Of a DNA stretch of 64,000 bases, positions 8,932 to 18,752 are shown piece by piece. This stretch comes from Paraburkholderia sp. ZP32-5 (GTDB taxonomy: Bacteria; Pseudomonadota; Gammaproteobacteria; Burkholderiales; Burkholderiaceae), in contig NZ_JAJEJP010000001.1 of NCBI RefSeq assembly GCF_021390495.1, positions 806,001 to 870,000 on the forward strand, in the 5' to 3' direction. Numbering within the stretch: the stretch's first letter is position 1; every line of letters begins with the position of its first letter. The notes under the pieces are model-generated. The model worked only from the letters and a program-made list of their open reading frames with translations, searched no databases and was not told where the DNA came from. A program made the position numbers and the translations under genes.

Positions 8932-11296
8932 TAGCAATATCCTCTTGAATTTGTTTGAAGACTCAAAGCCCTGTACTTCAGGCTTCACAAGAAACAGGGA
9001 TGCCTGCCCGAAGGCGCGTTAGATGCCGCCTAGGCGTGAACAAAATCCCAAAAAGCCGTTACGACGTTCGCAGCGGCAAGGCCCTGCGAGGCGGTTGACT
9101 TCCCAGAGGGGATCCGCGCTTACCAAGTCAGGTCGCGAACGCGATCACTCGATAAGTGGTACTGATTAACATCAGGATTCTTTCGATGACGAATATTTCG
9201 ACTCCTCCTCTTATCAGCTAGTCACCTCGTGGCTACACCTATGCGCCGCCTGTCATCCACCACAAAATTCGGTGGAGGATGCTTTGGACCTAACGGAGGG
9301 GGTGACGAATCCTCGCGACGCCCTGTTCGATCCAAGGGCGTTGTCCAATAACGGCATGCGCGTTCTAGTACTCGCGCAACGATCCCACCGTCACAATGAA
9401 GGGACGGTTGCCGGAATTACATATCGTTGTCGATCAGGAAGAGGCTTCAGGCGAAGTCTTCGCCGATCGAAGTATTTCTAAAGAAATATCGCCATAACAA
9501 AAAATGAACAATTTGGTTAATTCGGGGTACAAATTAAACTGTTTAAAAGTGTAACTATCGTTGCATTTCTCGTTTGACGGATTTCCCCGTGCCAGCGGTC
9601 GGCTAAGTCTTTCGATCCGGGAGTATCTATATCCGCACGTTAATTGAAAGGGTACGACCACTCCAACGGAATCGCCACTTCGCGAGAGCAATTTGGTGTG
9701 GCCAGCACGTCCTGGATCGAAGATCCGGGAATGAGGTCCCGTTGAATGGAGCGACTTCGTTGCGGTAGCTATTACGCTTGCTACAACAAGAAATCTTTCA
9801 AATCCGCGAAATGCGAACGAAAATGCACGTTAAACAAGAAAGAATTGCGCGATAGGGTTTTCCCGCGCAGTTCACGGGTGCAAAATATATCTCAAAAAAC
9901 GTTTCAGTTCTGTAACGCATTCAAAGATATGAGAAAAAAAGCGATAGCTCCCTGCATCCGTTTTAGCGGAGTTAGATCTTCCCTAATTTGGCAAAGAAAT
10001 GGGGCAATTCGCCTTTCCATCAAAAAAAATCATAATGAACTACTTGACACGGGTGTTTCGAGGAAATTTTCATCTACATCTTTCGTATTATAAATGCCGC
10101 CGGTGAACTACTTGCTCGAAGGGCGAATAGCGCTTCTCGGACAATAGGCGGCTATTGACTGGAAGTCGGCAAAAAATGCGAAGTATTTTATCGAACGACC
10201 GGTATGTATTTTTTTCTTTTATCATACGCAATAAATGCTCGCGCATTGCGAAGTAGAAGCGCAAAAGATAATGCACAAGCATGAATGTGTTACATCGTGA
10301 TGATGTAGTTATTAACTTAAAAATCGCGATTTTTATTGAAAAGGCTGGATTAAAAATTTAATCAAAATGCTTTCATGAATATTTTTGAGTAATGCCCATG
10401 CTTTCCTGTGTGGGGCTGCCGTGAAAATAGAGAATAAAAGCCATGACTCGAACGAGCGCTTGCCTAATGCAGGGCGGTTGAAGTAATCAAGATGTGATTT
10501 ATCGGGAAAAGCGGAAATGCAAACCCGTCCGCCGGGGAGGATGTCGCCGCGCTATGGCGACGCAGCGCCCGCCCATCTAACAAGCTTCGTTTCTTTCGGG
10601 CCATGAGCTCTTCGCGAGTATCTAGATACCACTTACGCGGCTCGTGCCGCGACCCATCAGGCCGCGTGGTAAGCGCGAAGCGACTCGCTGCAGTCAAGCA
10701 AGGGCAGGGGGCGTCAATGAGGTAGGCGATACATCGATCCTGGGCATATCCAGCGAAGTTTCGCTTTACGCCCGAAAAAGAACGCGTTTGGTGTCGGCGT
10801 TAATCGGTTGGAAAATGCGTCCGAAGCGTTGCCGCAGCTACGAAAAGCGATGCTCCATCGCGCTCGCACGAGTCGCGAGCGCTCGCCCCGCGATATAAAT
10901 CAGCGTGTGAATGGATGGTTGGCTCGCCCGCAATTTATCGATCCCGGATTAACCATCTTTAAATCGTGCCTTGATGTTCTGTCGGAGCGGTAGCCGGCAC
11001 TTCAGAGGCCGCGTTAACGTTTTAGCCCCCAAATCAGGCACTAAAACGACGGCATCAACGGCTCTGGGTGCCGCGCATAATCACCCCTGAACCGCGAGTT
11101 CGCGGTAGGTCAAGCGGGAAAAGCGGGAGCGAAAACATCCGATACAAAACAGCGACCTCGCCGGCGAATTCCCCCATCGCCAGCAAGGCCAGACCTTCCC
11201 GAATGACTCTGAAAAAGCCACCAAAATACCAGGACCAACCGCGGCGGAGTCCGTGCGTCGCGACTCACCAGCTCCGCGGTCGGTCAACAGTAAACT
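8932..11296. other. Long gene-poor region with an AT-rich core
   Basis: About 2.4 kb without a convincing gene. The core at roughly 9470-10480 is strongly AT-rich and contains several A-runs and T-runs. The longest open frames there (such as 9746-10093) have no ribosome site and translate to Lys/Arg/Ser-rich sequence unlike any family I know. The end near 8932 carries the promoter of the glycosidase gene. The part at 10500-11290 has normal G+C and may hold relics of genes, but nothing alignable by eye. The low G+C suggests foreign DNA or a silencing target; this is inference. Confidence 0.5.
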
Positions 11297-12319
11297 TCAG
11301 GCGAATCCGCGCGGGTTCAACGACTGCCAGCGCCAATGGTCGGCGCACATCCGCTCGATACCGAACTGCGCGCGCCAGCCGATGATCTTCTCGGCCGCCG
11401 TCGGATCGGCGAAGCACTGCGCGATGTCACCCGGACGGCGCGCGACGATCTCGTACGGCACCGGCTTGCCCGATGCCTGTTCGAACGAGCGCACCACGTC
11501 GAGCACGCTATAGCCCTGGCCCGTGCCGAGATTGACGACGAAGCTCGCATCGCGTTTCACGAGCGCATCGAGCGCGGCGAGGTGTCCGCGGGCGAGATCG
11601 ACCACGTGGATGTAATCGCGCACGCCGGTGCCGTCAGGCGTCTCATAGTCGCCACCGAACACCCGCAGCTTCTCCAGCTTGCCGACCGCAACTTGCGCAA
11701 CATAGGGCATCAGGTTGTTCGGGATGCCTGCCGGGTCCTCGCCTATCAGCCCGCTCTCGTGCGCGCCGACCGGGTTGAAATAGCGCAGCGTCGCGATGCG
11801 CCACGATGGATCCGATACTTCGAGATCGCGCAGAATCTGCTCGGCGATCAGCTTCGACTGACCATACGGATTGGTTGCCGACAGCGGAAACGATTCGTCG
11901 ATCGGCGAGCTTTCAGGCACGCCATACACGGTCGCCGACGAGCTGAACACGAACTGCCTGACGTTGCGATCGCGCATGACACCAAGCAGCGCCAACAGGC
12001 TGCCGACGTTGTTCGCGTAGTAGTCGATCGGCTTCGCGACCGATTCGCCAACGGCCTTCAGCGCCGCGAAGTGGATCGCGCCGGTAATCGGATGCGTGTC
12101 GAAAATGCGCGCGAGCGCCACTTCGTCGCGCACGTCGTTGTCGTAGAAGCTCACGGCGCGGCCGGTGATCTGCTCGACGCGCCGCAGCGATTCGCGCTTG
12201 CTGTTCACGAGGTTGTCGATCGCCACGACATCGTAGCCGCCGGTGAGCAGTTCGACGCAGGTGTGCGAGCCGATAAAGCCGGCGCCGCCGGTTACCAGAA
12301 TCGTGCCCTTCGTGGTCAT
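11297..12319 (-). CDS. galE: UDP-glucose 4-epimerase
   Basis: A 340-residue short-chain dehydrogenase of the extended type, the usual length for GalE. It interconverts UDP-glucose and UDP-galactose in the cytosol using tightly bound NAD+. The NAD site is GGAGFIG at residues 11-17. The catalytic set is the SSSATVYG loop (Ser126-128) with Y152-x3-K156 (YGQSK). The signature HFAALKAVGES and the region RYFNPVGAH are also typical. It is the last gene of the minus-strand polysaccharide operon, 12 bp after the stop of the GT4 gene, so it probably supplies UDP-galactose (or UDP-GalNAc) to the glycosyltransferases of that operon. Nothing unusual was seen. Confidence 0.97.
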   Translation of the reverse strand: MTTKGTILVTGGAGFIGSHTCVELLTGGYDVVAIDNLVNSKRESLRRVEQITGRAVSFYDNDVRDEVALARIFDTHPITGAIHFAALKAVGESVAKPIDYYANNVGSLLALLGVMRDRNVRQFVFSSSATVYGVPESSPIDESFPLSATNPYGQSKLIAEQILRDLEVSDPSWRIATLRYFNPVGAHESGLIGEDPAGIPNNLMPYVAQVAVGKLEKLRVFGGDYETPDGTGVRDYIHVVDLARGHLAALDALVKRDASFVVNLGTGQGYSVLDVVRSFEQASGKPVPYEIVARRPGDIAQCFADPTAAEKIIGWRAQFGIERMCADHWRWQSLNPRGFA

Positions 12320-12331
12320 GCTATTGCTCCG

Positions 12332-13504
12332 TTAAAGTAGAACGCCCGTGATTTTCTGCACCAGGTCTTTATAGGTTTCGACGACCATGTGTTCGTCGAA
12401 TTCCATCGCGACTTTCTGTCGGCCGCGTTCTGCCATTGCGCGCCGCTCGGCGCTGCTCATGTCGAGCATGCGCGCGAGGCTCGCGGCAAGGCTCGCTGGA
12501 TTGCGCACTTCGCACAGCAAGCCGTTGACGCCGTCGGCCACCACTTCGCGGCAACCGGGCACATCGGTCGCGACGATGGGCCGCCCCATCGCGGATGCTT
12601 CCATCAGCGTGCGCGGCACACCTTCGCGATACGACGGCAGCACGACGCAATCCGCGTCGGCGATAAACGGCCGCACGTCGTGCGCTTCGCCACGATACTC
12701 GATCACGCCTTCGCGCTCCCACGCGGCGACTTCCTCGCGCGTGATCGCGCTCGGATTGTCGACGCCGACCGGCCCGAGCAACTGGAAGCGCGCATGCGGA
12801 TAGCGCTTGCGCAGTTGTCGCGCGGCCTCGACGAATTCGCCGACGCCCTTGTCCCACAGCAGACGCCCGATCAGCACGAAGCGGAACTCCGCGCACTCGC
12901 GCAGCGGCGTGAACGCAAACTGCTCGAGATCGACACCCTCGCCATGCAATAGTCGCGCGCGCTCCGGATGCACAAGCAGTTTGCCATCAATGAAGGCCGC
13001 TTCATCGTCGCGATTCAGAAACCACACTTCGCGCGGGAAACGGAACGCGAAACGATACATTTTTTTCGCGATCTGGGCAGCGCGGCTCTGCTGAATGAAC
13101 ACGTAGCCGAGCCCCGTCGTGACCGCGACCGACTGCACGCCCGCAAGCTTTGCCGCGATCGAGCCGTAGATGTTCGGCTTGATCGTGTAGTGAAACACGA
13201 CGTGCGGCCGGATCGTCCGGTATTGCCGATACAGCGCGGCGAGCGTGCGCAGGTCCTCGCGCGGACTCGTGCCTTTCGATGCGATCGGCAATTCGACGCA
13301 GCGGCAACCCATTGCCGTCAACAGTTCGAACGTGCGGTCGCGCGGCGCGAGCACGGTGACGTCGACGCCTCGCCCAATCAGCATGCGAATCAGCCCCTGG
13401 CGATACGTATAGATTGCCCAGGCCGTATTGCAAACGAGTGTAATGCGTAGCGCGGGCGTCGACTTGAAAGAGGGCTTCATGTGGGAAGAGGCTGTGCGTT
13501 GCAT
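12332..13504 (-). CDS. GT4-family glycosyltransferase (PglA-like)
   Basis: A 390-residue GT-B glycosyltransferase. The N-terminal half has RITLVCNTAWAIYTYRQGL and the HYTIKPNIYGSIAA segment typical of the subgroup that contains PglA and O-antigen or capsule GalNAc/Gal transferases. The C-terminal half has the EX7E motif (E294 and E302, EGVPRTLME) followed by GRPIVATDVPGCREVV and DGVNGLL. An ATG at 13480 is a possible shorter start; 13504 is kept because a weak AGGT lies upstream and neither site is strong. It lies between the GT2 gene and galE in one minus-strand operon and probably adds a galactose-type sugar to an undecaprenyl-linked repeat unit. The exact donor is not deducible. Confidence 0.88.
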   Translation of the reverse strand: MQRTASSHMKPSFKSTPALRITLVCNTAWAIYTYRQGLIRMLIGRGVDVTVLAPRDRTFELLTAMGCRCVELPIASKGTSPREDLRTLAALYRQYRTIRPHVVFHYTIKPNIYGSIAAKLAGVQSVAVTTGLGYVFIQQSRAAQIAKKMYRFAFRFPREVWFLNRDDEAAFIDGKLLVHPERARLLHGEGVDLEQFAFTPLRECAEFRFVLIGRLLWDKGVGEFVEAARQLRKRYPHARFQLLGPVGVDNPSAITREEVAAWEREGVIEYRGEAHDVRPFIADADCVVLPSYREGVPRTLMEASAMGRPIVATDVPGCREVVADGVNGLLCEVRNPASLAASLARMLDMSSAERRAMAERGRQKVAMEFDEHMVVETYKDLVQKITGVLL

Positions 13505-13598
13505 CGGGCGTTGACCTGGAAAACGGATAGGGCAATGAATACGGCGACAAAATACGAACGCAAGCGAGGCGATGCGCCATCCATCGCGAGCCGCAAGA

Positions 13599-14429
13599 TC
13601 AATGGCCTGCGCGCGGCGTAAGCAGCATGCGCTTGACCCGTTGCAGCGTGCGATAAGGCAGCATCAGATGCAGCAGATTTTTCGCGAGCCCGAGCCAGTC
13701 GTATGGATTTACCACATTGAAATAACGTAGTTGCAAGCGCAACGTCGAGACGATCTGACGGCGCCGCTTCGTCGCGCTGATACCGCCTTCGTTCAGCTCG
13801 TAGTAGAGGCCGAGTTCCGGCAGATTCGCGCAGTCGTAACGCTGCATCAAACGCACGAACAGATCGAGATCTTCGGCTGAACGATAGTCGGCGCGATAGT
13901 TGCCGACTGCGCGCACCGCGTCGATGCGCAGCATCATCGACGGATGCGCGAGGCACGAACGGAAAAAGCGCTGGCGGCGGATCGCTTGCGGTTCGGCGGG
14001 CGGCGTCAGCATGAAAAGCGGCTCACCCGCGCGCGTGACGACCTGCGTCCACATGCCAAGCCCCGCCACGTGCGAATGCTGTTCCATGAACGCGCGCTGT
14101 TTCGCGAGGCGGCCCGGCACCGCGCGGTCGCCCGTGTCGATTCTCGCGGCGTAGCGAAAGCCGCGCTGCGCAAGCGCGTCGATACCGGTTTGCAGCGCGC
14201 GCTCGATGCCGCCGTTCTGCGCCATGCGCAGCACCTCGATCTTCAGGTTCGGCATCGAGGGCGCGACGATCGGCGGCACGCTGCCGTCGTCGACGATCAG
14301 TACGTGCACCAGCGCGTTTTCGCTGAATGACGCGAGCGTCGAATCGACGTCCGCCTGGCCGTTGTAGGCGGGCATCAGCACGGCGACATCGTCGAGCGTG
14401 ATTTGCGCGGTGGCGGATGAATTCGTCAT
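13599..14429 (-). CDS. GT2-family glycosyltransferase
   Basis: A 276-residue GT-A fold glycosyltransferase. It opens with DVAVLMPAYNGQADVDSTL, the first nucleotide-binding strand. VLIVDDGS follows, and the segment AARIDTGDRAVPGRLAKQ takes the place of the usual DxD region (here DTGD). SAEDLDLFVRLM near residue 200 matches the GT2 ED-x-D catalytic-base motif. The start ATG at 14429 overlaps the stop of the flippase gene by 4 bp (ATGA), which indicates translational coupling and fixes the start. The frame is open far upstream, but that part is antisense-like shadow of the flippase gene. It is probably part of the assembly of a surface polysaccharide repeat unit. Confidence 0.9.
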   Translation of the reverse strand: MTNSSATAQITLDDVAVLMPAYNGQADVDSTLASFSENALVHVLIVDDGSVPPIVAPSMPNLKIEVLRMAQNGGIERALQTGIDALAQRGFRYAARIDTGDRAVPGRLAKQRAFMEQHSHVAGLGMWTQVVTRAGEPLFMLTPPAEPQAIRRQRFFRSCLAHPSMMLRIDAVRAVGNYRADYRSAEDLDLFVRLMQRYDCANLPELGLYYELNEGGISATKRRRQIVSTLRLQLRYFNVVNPYDWLGLAKNLLHLMLPYRTLQRVKRMLLTPRAGH

Positions 14430-15688
14430 GGGCGCAATTTGAAACGAATGTAATAAAGATTGACCGACGCGGCCGCCAGATAACCGGCCGCGAGACCGAC
14501 GAGCGCGCCATACGCGCCGAGTCGCGCGATCGCGATCAGATTGACTGCGAACGCAACGGCGAGCGCGAGCAGCCACTTCGCCAGCAACACGAATTTGGCT
14601 TGATACTTGAGCACCACCAGATTGCCGATCGCCTCGATGCCGGCCGGCACCGACAGCCACACGGCCCAACGGAAGATCTCGATCGCGCCTTCGAAGTCCG
14701 GCCCGAACACGCGGCGGATGATGAACCCGGCGAGCAGATCCAGCACCAGTGCGCCCGCAACCATCAGCACGGCGGTCATCGCGGTGAGGCGCCACATGTT
14801 GCGACGTAGCTGCGCGATGCTCTGCACGCGATAGACGAACGCGGGCGCGATGGTTTGCGCGAGCATCAGCGCGAGCGTGATCCAGTTTTCGTTCAGCTGC
14901 TGCGCGGCGGAGTAGCGGCCGAGGTCGGCGAACGAAATCGCGCGTTCGAGCATCAGCCGGTCCAGCTTCAGGAACAGATACATACAGATGAGCCCGAGCC
15001 AGAACACCGTGCCCGCGCTCGCGAAGTGTTTGAACAGCGGGCGTTCGATGCGCCAGCCGAGCTTGCCGCCATGCCGGCGCACGAAGTAAAGCACGAGCAC
15101 CGCGCCGATTGCCGCCGATTCGAGCGCCCACAGCCAGCCGAAACGCGCGGGCGCGGCGGCGGCACGCACCAGCAGATAGACGCAGGCCGCCTTCAGCACC
15201 GCGGTGCCCATGCTGGTGAGCAGTTGCGGCTTGCTGTAGGTCATGCTTTGCAGCCACGCGTTGATCACGCCGACGAAGGGCTCGCGAAACAGCATCGTCA
15301 CCGCGAGACCGGCAAGCATCGCGCCGACCAGCGGCTCGAACAGATGCAGCGCGATGCCGAGCCAGGTGAGCAGCAGCGCCACGGCCGACACCGAGAAGCG
15401 CAGCGCGAACGCGCTGCCGAGCACGGTGCCGAGTTGTTCGGGAGGACGGTTGACGATCGTGGGTACGAGAATTTCCGCGCCGCACACCCATGTGATCGGC
15501 GACAACACGAGCAGCAGCGTATTGGCGTACTGCCATTTGCCGAACGTATCGGGCCCGAAGTAGCGGGCCAGCATGCCGCTGATCACGATCGCGACGCCGA
15601 TCTGCGTCAGCCGCTCGAGCCCCAGCCACACGATATTCGTGAATGCACGCGTGACGTCCGGATTAGTGAAACGTTTGAGCGTTAGCAT
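14426..15688 (-). CDS. Polysaccharide flippase (Wzx-like, MOP superfamily)
   Basis: About 420 residues with 10 to 12 predicted membrane helices. The N-terminal segment TNIVWLGLERLTQIGVAIVI with RYFGPDTFGKWQYANTL is the usual first part of oligosaccharide flippases of the polysaccharide transport family. It should move lipid-linked repeat units across the inner membrane for an O-antigen or exopolysaccharide. I choose ATG 15688; the frame is open to 15778 but that extension is Arg/His-rich and not membrane-like. It is the first gene of the minus-strand operon flippase-GT2-GT4-galE. No polymerase (Wzy) gene is visible in the operon, so the polymerase must be elsewhere or the product is a single short unit. 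Confidence 0.85.
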   Translation of the reverse strand: MLTLKRFTNPDVTRAFTNIVWLGLERLTQIGVAIVISGMLARYFGPDTFGKWQYANTLLLVLSPITWVCGAEILVPTIVNRPPEQLGTVLGSAFALRFSVSAVALLLTWLGIALHLFEPLVGAMLAGLAVTMLFREPFVGVINAWLQSMTYSKPQLLTSMGTAVLKAACVYLLVRAAAAPARFGWLWALESAAIGAVLVLYFVRRHGGKLGWRIERPLFKHFASAGTVFWLGLICMYLFLKLDRLMLERAISFADLGRYSAAQQLNENWITLALMLAQTIAPAFVYRVQSIAQLRRNMWRLTAMTAVLMVAGALVLDLLAGFIIRRVFGPDFEGAIEIFRWAVWLSVPAGIEAIGNLVVLKYQAKFVLLAKWLLALAVAFAVNLIAIARLGAYGALVGLAAGYLAAASVNLYYIRFKLRP

Positions 15689-16027
15689 CCGTTGGCCGCT
15701 CGCCGTCGCGCGCCCGTCAGGCCGCCTTGCGCGGCTGATCGTGTGGCCATGCGGATGGCCGTCTGCGCGTTCGCCCACCTGGCCGGTAGCCTCGGCAACT
15801 TTACAAATGGAGGGCGTCTAAGCATTAGAATGGCGTTATTCAGGCGGGTCAGAAGAACGCAATTATAAGTTGGAACCGGACCGCTTCCGGCAAGGGCGCG
15901 CCGCGGTATGACAACGCCCGCTTTCATCGCGGGTGGGCAGCGGGTCTTATGCGAGCGTTGCCGCGAATTTACCGATTCGTCAGCGGCGCGCAGGTCAAAA
16001 TTTTCCATTGCACGCAAGTGAGCCAAC
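15689..16027. other. Divergent promoter region between the flippase and manB genes
   Basis: This 339-bp region separates two divergent units and must carry promoters for both. A dyad CCCGC-TTTCATC-GCGGG lies near 15918-15935, with no T-run. No specific operator was recognised. Confidence 0.4.
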
Positions 16028-17422
16028 ATGATCTCCAAATCGATTTTCAAGGCGTATGACATCCGCGGTGTCATCGGCAAGACGCTCGATACCGACGCCG
16101 CGCGTTCCATCGGCCGCGCGTTCGGCAGCGAAGTGCGCGCACAAGGTGGCGATTCGGTCGTCGTCGCACGCGATGGCCGGCTGTCGGGTCCCGATCTGAT
16201 CCAGGCGCTGTCCGACGGTTTGCGCGCGGCCGGCGTCGACGTGGTCAACGTCGGCATGGTGCCCACCCCGGTCGGCTACTTCGCGGCGAGCGTGCCGCTC
16301 AAGCTCGCCGGCGGCGAGCGCCGCGTCGATTCATGCATCGTCGTGACCGGCAGCCACAACCCGCCGGACTACAACGGCTTCAAGATGGTGCTGCGCGGCG
16401 CGGCCATTTACGGCGAGCAGATCCTCGCGCTGCATCAGCGCATCGTCGACGGCAGCTTCACCGACGGCAACGGCAGCTATGCCGAATACGACATCGCCGA
16501 CGCCTACCTCGAACGCATCGCGAGCGACATCAAGCTCGCGCGTCCGATCAAGATCGTCGTCGACACCGGCAACGGCGTGGCCGGCGGGCTTGCACCGAAG
16601 CTGTTCAAAAAGCTCGGCTGCGAACTGGTCGAACTGTTCACCGAAATCGACGGCAACTTCCCGAACCATCACCCGGACCCGGCGCACCCGGAAAACCTCG
16701 AAGACGTGATTCGCGCGCTGAAGGAAACCGATGCGGAAATCGGCTTCGCGTTCGACGGCGACGGCGACCGTCTCGGCGTCGTCACGAAAGACGGCCAGAT
16801 CATCTACCCGGACCGTCAGCTGATGCTGTTCGCCGAAGAAGTGCTGTCGCGCAACAAGGGCGCGCAGATCATCTACGACGTGAAGTGCACGCGCAATCTC
16901 GCGCAGTGGGTGAAGGACAAGGGCGGCGTGCCGTTGATGTGGAAGACCGGCCACTCGTTCGTGAAGGCAAAGCTGCGCGAAACCGGCGCGCCGCTCGCCG
17001 GCGAGATGAGCGGCCACGTGTTCTTCAAGGACCGCTGGTACGGTTTCGACGACGGCTTGTATACAGGCGCGCGTCTGCTCGAAATCCTCACGCGCGTCGA
17101 GGATCCGAGCAAGCTGCTGAATTCGCTGCCGAATTCGCACGCCACGCCGGAGCTGCAACTGAAGCTCGAGGAAGGCGAGAACTTCGAGTTGATCGCGCGT
17201 TTGCAGCAGAACGCGAAGTTCACCGGCGCGGAGAACGTCGTGACGATCGACGGTCTGCGAGTCGAGTATCCGGACGGCTTCGGTCTCGCGCGTTCGTCGA
17301 ACACGACGCCGGTCGTCGTGATGCGTTTCGAAGCCGATAACGACGCGGCGCTGAAGCGCATTCAGGACGACTTCCGCCGCGTGATTCTCGCGGAAAAGGC
17401 CGATGCGAAACTGCCGTTCTGA
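16028..17422 (+). CDS. manB: Phosphomannomutase/phosphoglucomutase
   Basis: A 464-residue alpha-D-phosphohexomutase, the usual length for the AlgC/ManB group. It converts mannose-6-P or glucose-6-P to the 1-phosphates that feed GDP-mannose and UDP-glucose synthesis. The phosphoserine is S109 in VVTGSHNP. The Mg2+ loop is DGDGDR with D243, D245 and D247. The sugar-binding loop is GEMSGH at 325-330, and the C-terminal phosphate-binding loop contains RSSNTTP. The gene precedes waaC and the Kdo genes and is divergent from the flippase operon, so it can serve both LPS core and polysaccharide synthesis. A strong terminator follows. The symbol could also be algC or pgm; sequence alone does not settle substrate preference. 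Confidence 0.93.
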   Translation: MISKSIFKAYDIRGVIGKTLDTDAARSIGRAFGSEVRAQGGDSVVVARDGRLSGPDLIQALSDGLRAAGVDVVNVGMVPTPVGYFAASVPLKLAGGERRVDSCIVVTGSHNPPDYNGFKMVLRGAAIYGEQILALHQRIVDGSFTDGNGSYAEYDIADAYLERIASDIKLARPIKIVVDTGNGVAGGLAPKLFKKLGCELVELFTEIDGNFPNHHPDPAHPENLEDVIRALKETDAEIGFAFDGDGDRLGVVTKDGQIIYPDRQLMLFAEEVLSRNKGAQIIYDVKCTRNLAQWVKDKGGVPLMWKTGHSFVKAKLRETGAPLAGEMSGHVFFKDRWYGFDDGLYTGARLLEILTRVEDPSKLLNSLPNSHATPELQLKLEEGENFELIARLQQNAKFTGAENVVTIDGLRVEYPDGFGLARSSNTTPVVVMRFEADNDAALKRIQDDFRRVILAEKADAKLPF

Positions 17423-17494
17423 CGGCTGATGCGGCGGCGCTTCGACTCTCACGCAAGCGTATCAACGCGGATCGAAGCATCGCCGCCATCGAAT

Positions 17495-17527
17495 GCGGCG
17501 CGGGTGGCATCTACCGCGCCGCTTTTT
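17495..17527 (+). terminator. Intrinsic terminator after manB
   Basis: A perfect 9-bp GC-only stem (17495-17503 with 17514-17522) has a 10-nt loop and is followed at once by TTTTT (17523-17527). It sits 73 bp after the manB stop codon and should separate manB from the waaC unit. Confidence 0.92.
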
Positions 17528-17651
17528 CATGCCTTTTATATATGACGCGCTAGAATTGCCGTCCTCCTCACCCCTCTGGGGCATGGCGCGAAGCGCCGGG
17601 ATGGGGATCCTTTCAACGCATCTTCGAGCCGGATAGCCGGTTTTTCCACTC

Positions 17652-18653
17652 TTGAGCGCGCAAAAGATATTGATCGTGAGGGTGTCGTCGCTGGGCGACG
17701 TCGTTCACAACATGCCGGTGATCGCGGATATCCGCCGCCGCCATCCCGACGCGCAGATCGACTGGCTCGTCGAGGAAAGCTTCGCGGGGCTCGTCGAACT
17801 CGTGACCGGCGTGCGGCGCGCGATTCCGGTCTCGCTGCGGCGCTGGCGCAAGCGCATCCTGTCGGTCGGCAACTGGCGCGAGATCGGCGCGTTCCGCCGC
17901 GCGCTTGCCGCGGAGCACTACGATCTCGTGATCGACTGCCAGGGGCTGATCAAGACCGCGTGGGTTTCGAGCCTCGCGCGCGGGCCGCTGGTCGGCCTCG
18001 GCAATCGCACCGAGGGTGCCGGCTACGAATGGCCGGTGCGCTTTTTCTACCAACGGCGCGTGCCGATCGAGCCGCGCACGCATGTCGTGGAACGCACGCG
18101 CCAACTGGTGGCCGCGGCGCTGAACGACCCGCCGCCGCAGCCGACCGACGACATCGACTTCGGCCTCGACACCGGGCGCGCGGCGCTCGCGCTGTCGCAG
18201 GCGAATCTGAACCTGCCGGTGCCATACGTGGTGTTCGTGCACGCGACCTCGCGCGCCGACAAGCAGTGGCCCGATACCGCCTGGATCGAACTCGGACAGT
18301 CGCTGGTGCGACGCGGCGCATCGCTCGTGCTGCCGTGGGGCAGCGATGCCGAACGCGCGACCAGCGAGCGGCTCGCGAAGGAGTTCGGCGCGGCCGCGAT
18401 CGTGCCGCCGAAGCTGTCGCTGCCGGCGGTGGTCGGCCTGATCGACGGCGCGGCCGCGACAGTGGGGGTTGACACAGGTCTGGTTCACATCGCGGCGGCG
18501 CTGAAGCGGCCGACGGTCGAGTTGTACAATTTCTCGACTGCGTGGCGTACCGGCGGTTACTGGTCGCCGAACGTCGTCAATCTCGGCTCGGCCGGGCAGC
18601 CGCCGACGCTGCAACAGGTCAAGTCGGCGCTGGCCGCTTTCGGCTTGCTGTAG
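17652..18653 (+). CDS. waaC: LPS heptosyltransferase I
   Basis: A 333-residue GT9 heptosyltransferase that adds the first L-glycero-D-manno-heptose to Kdo2-lipid A on the cytoplasmic face of the inner membrane. The N-terminus KILIVRVSSLGDVVHNMPVI is the classic WaaC acceptor-site segment, with the catalytic Asp in SSLGDVVH. The C-terminal domain has FVHATSRADKQWP and the ADP-heptose-binding GVDTGLVHIAAAL. The start is TTG at 17652, chosen because MSAQKILIVRV fits the family N-terminus; no strong ribosome site is seen. It is followed by kdoO and waaA on the same strand, forming an inner-core LPS block. WaaF would be a less good match because of the length and the SLGDVVH pattern. Confidence 0.93.
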   Translation: MSAQKILIVRVSSLGDVVHNMPVIADIRRRHPDAQIDWLVEESFAGLVELVTGVRRAIPVSLRRWRKRILSVGNWREIGAFRRALAAEHYDLVIDCQGLIKTAWVSSLARGPLVGLGNRTEGAGYEWPVRFFYQRRVPIEPRTHVVERTRQLVAAALNDPPPQPTDDIDFGLDTGRAALALSQANLNLPVPYVVFVHATSRADKQWPDTAWIELGQSLVRRGASLVLPWGSDAERATSERLAKEFGAAAIVPPKLSLPAVVGLIDGAAATVGVDTGLVHIAAALKRPTVELYNFSTAWRTGGYWSPNVVNLGSAGQPPTLQQVKSALAAFGLL

Positions 18654-18752
18654 CCCGGGTGTGCCGCCGTCCGGCTCGCCATCGTGCGCGCCGGGCTGCC
18701 GCAACCCGCCGGTGCGCTTCGCCTTGCGCACCTCCCGTTCCCAAGGGCGACC

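Noticed and set aside
9746..10093. 115-codon frame in the AT-rich region
   Set aside because: No ribosome site, Lys/Ser-rich chance composition, no recognisable family.
13599..15629. 676-codon minus-strand frame that includes the GT2 gene
   Set aside because: Only the last 276 codons are the real GT2 protein; the rest is an out-of-frame reading of the flippase gene, and the ATGA overlap fixes the true start.
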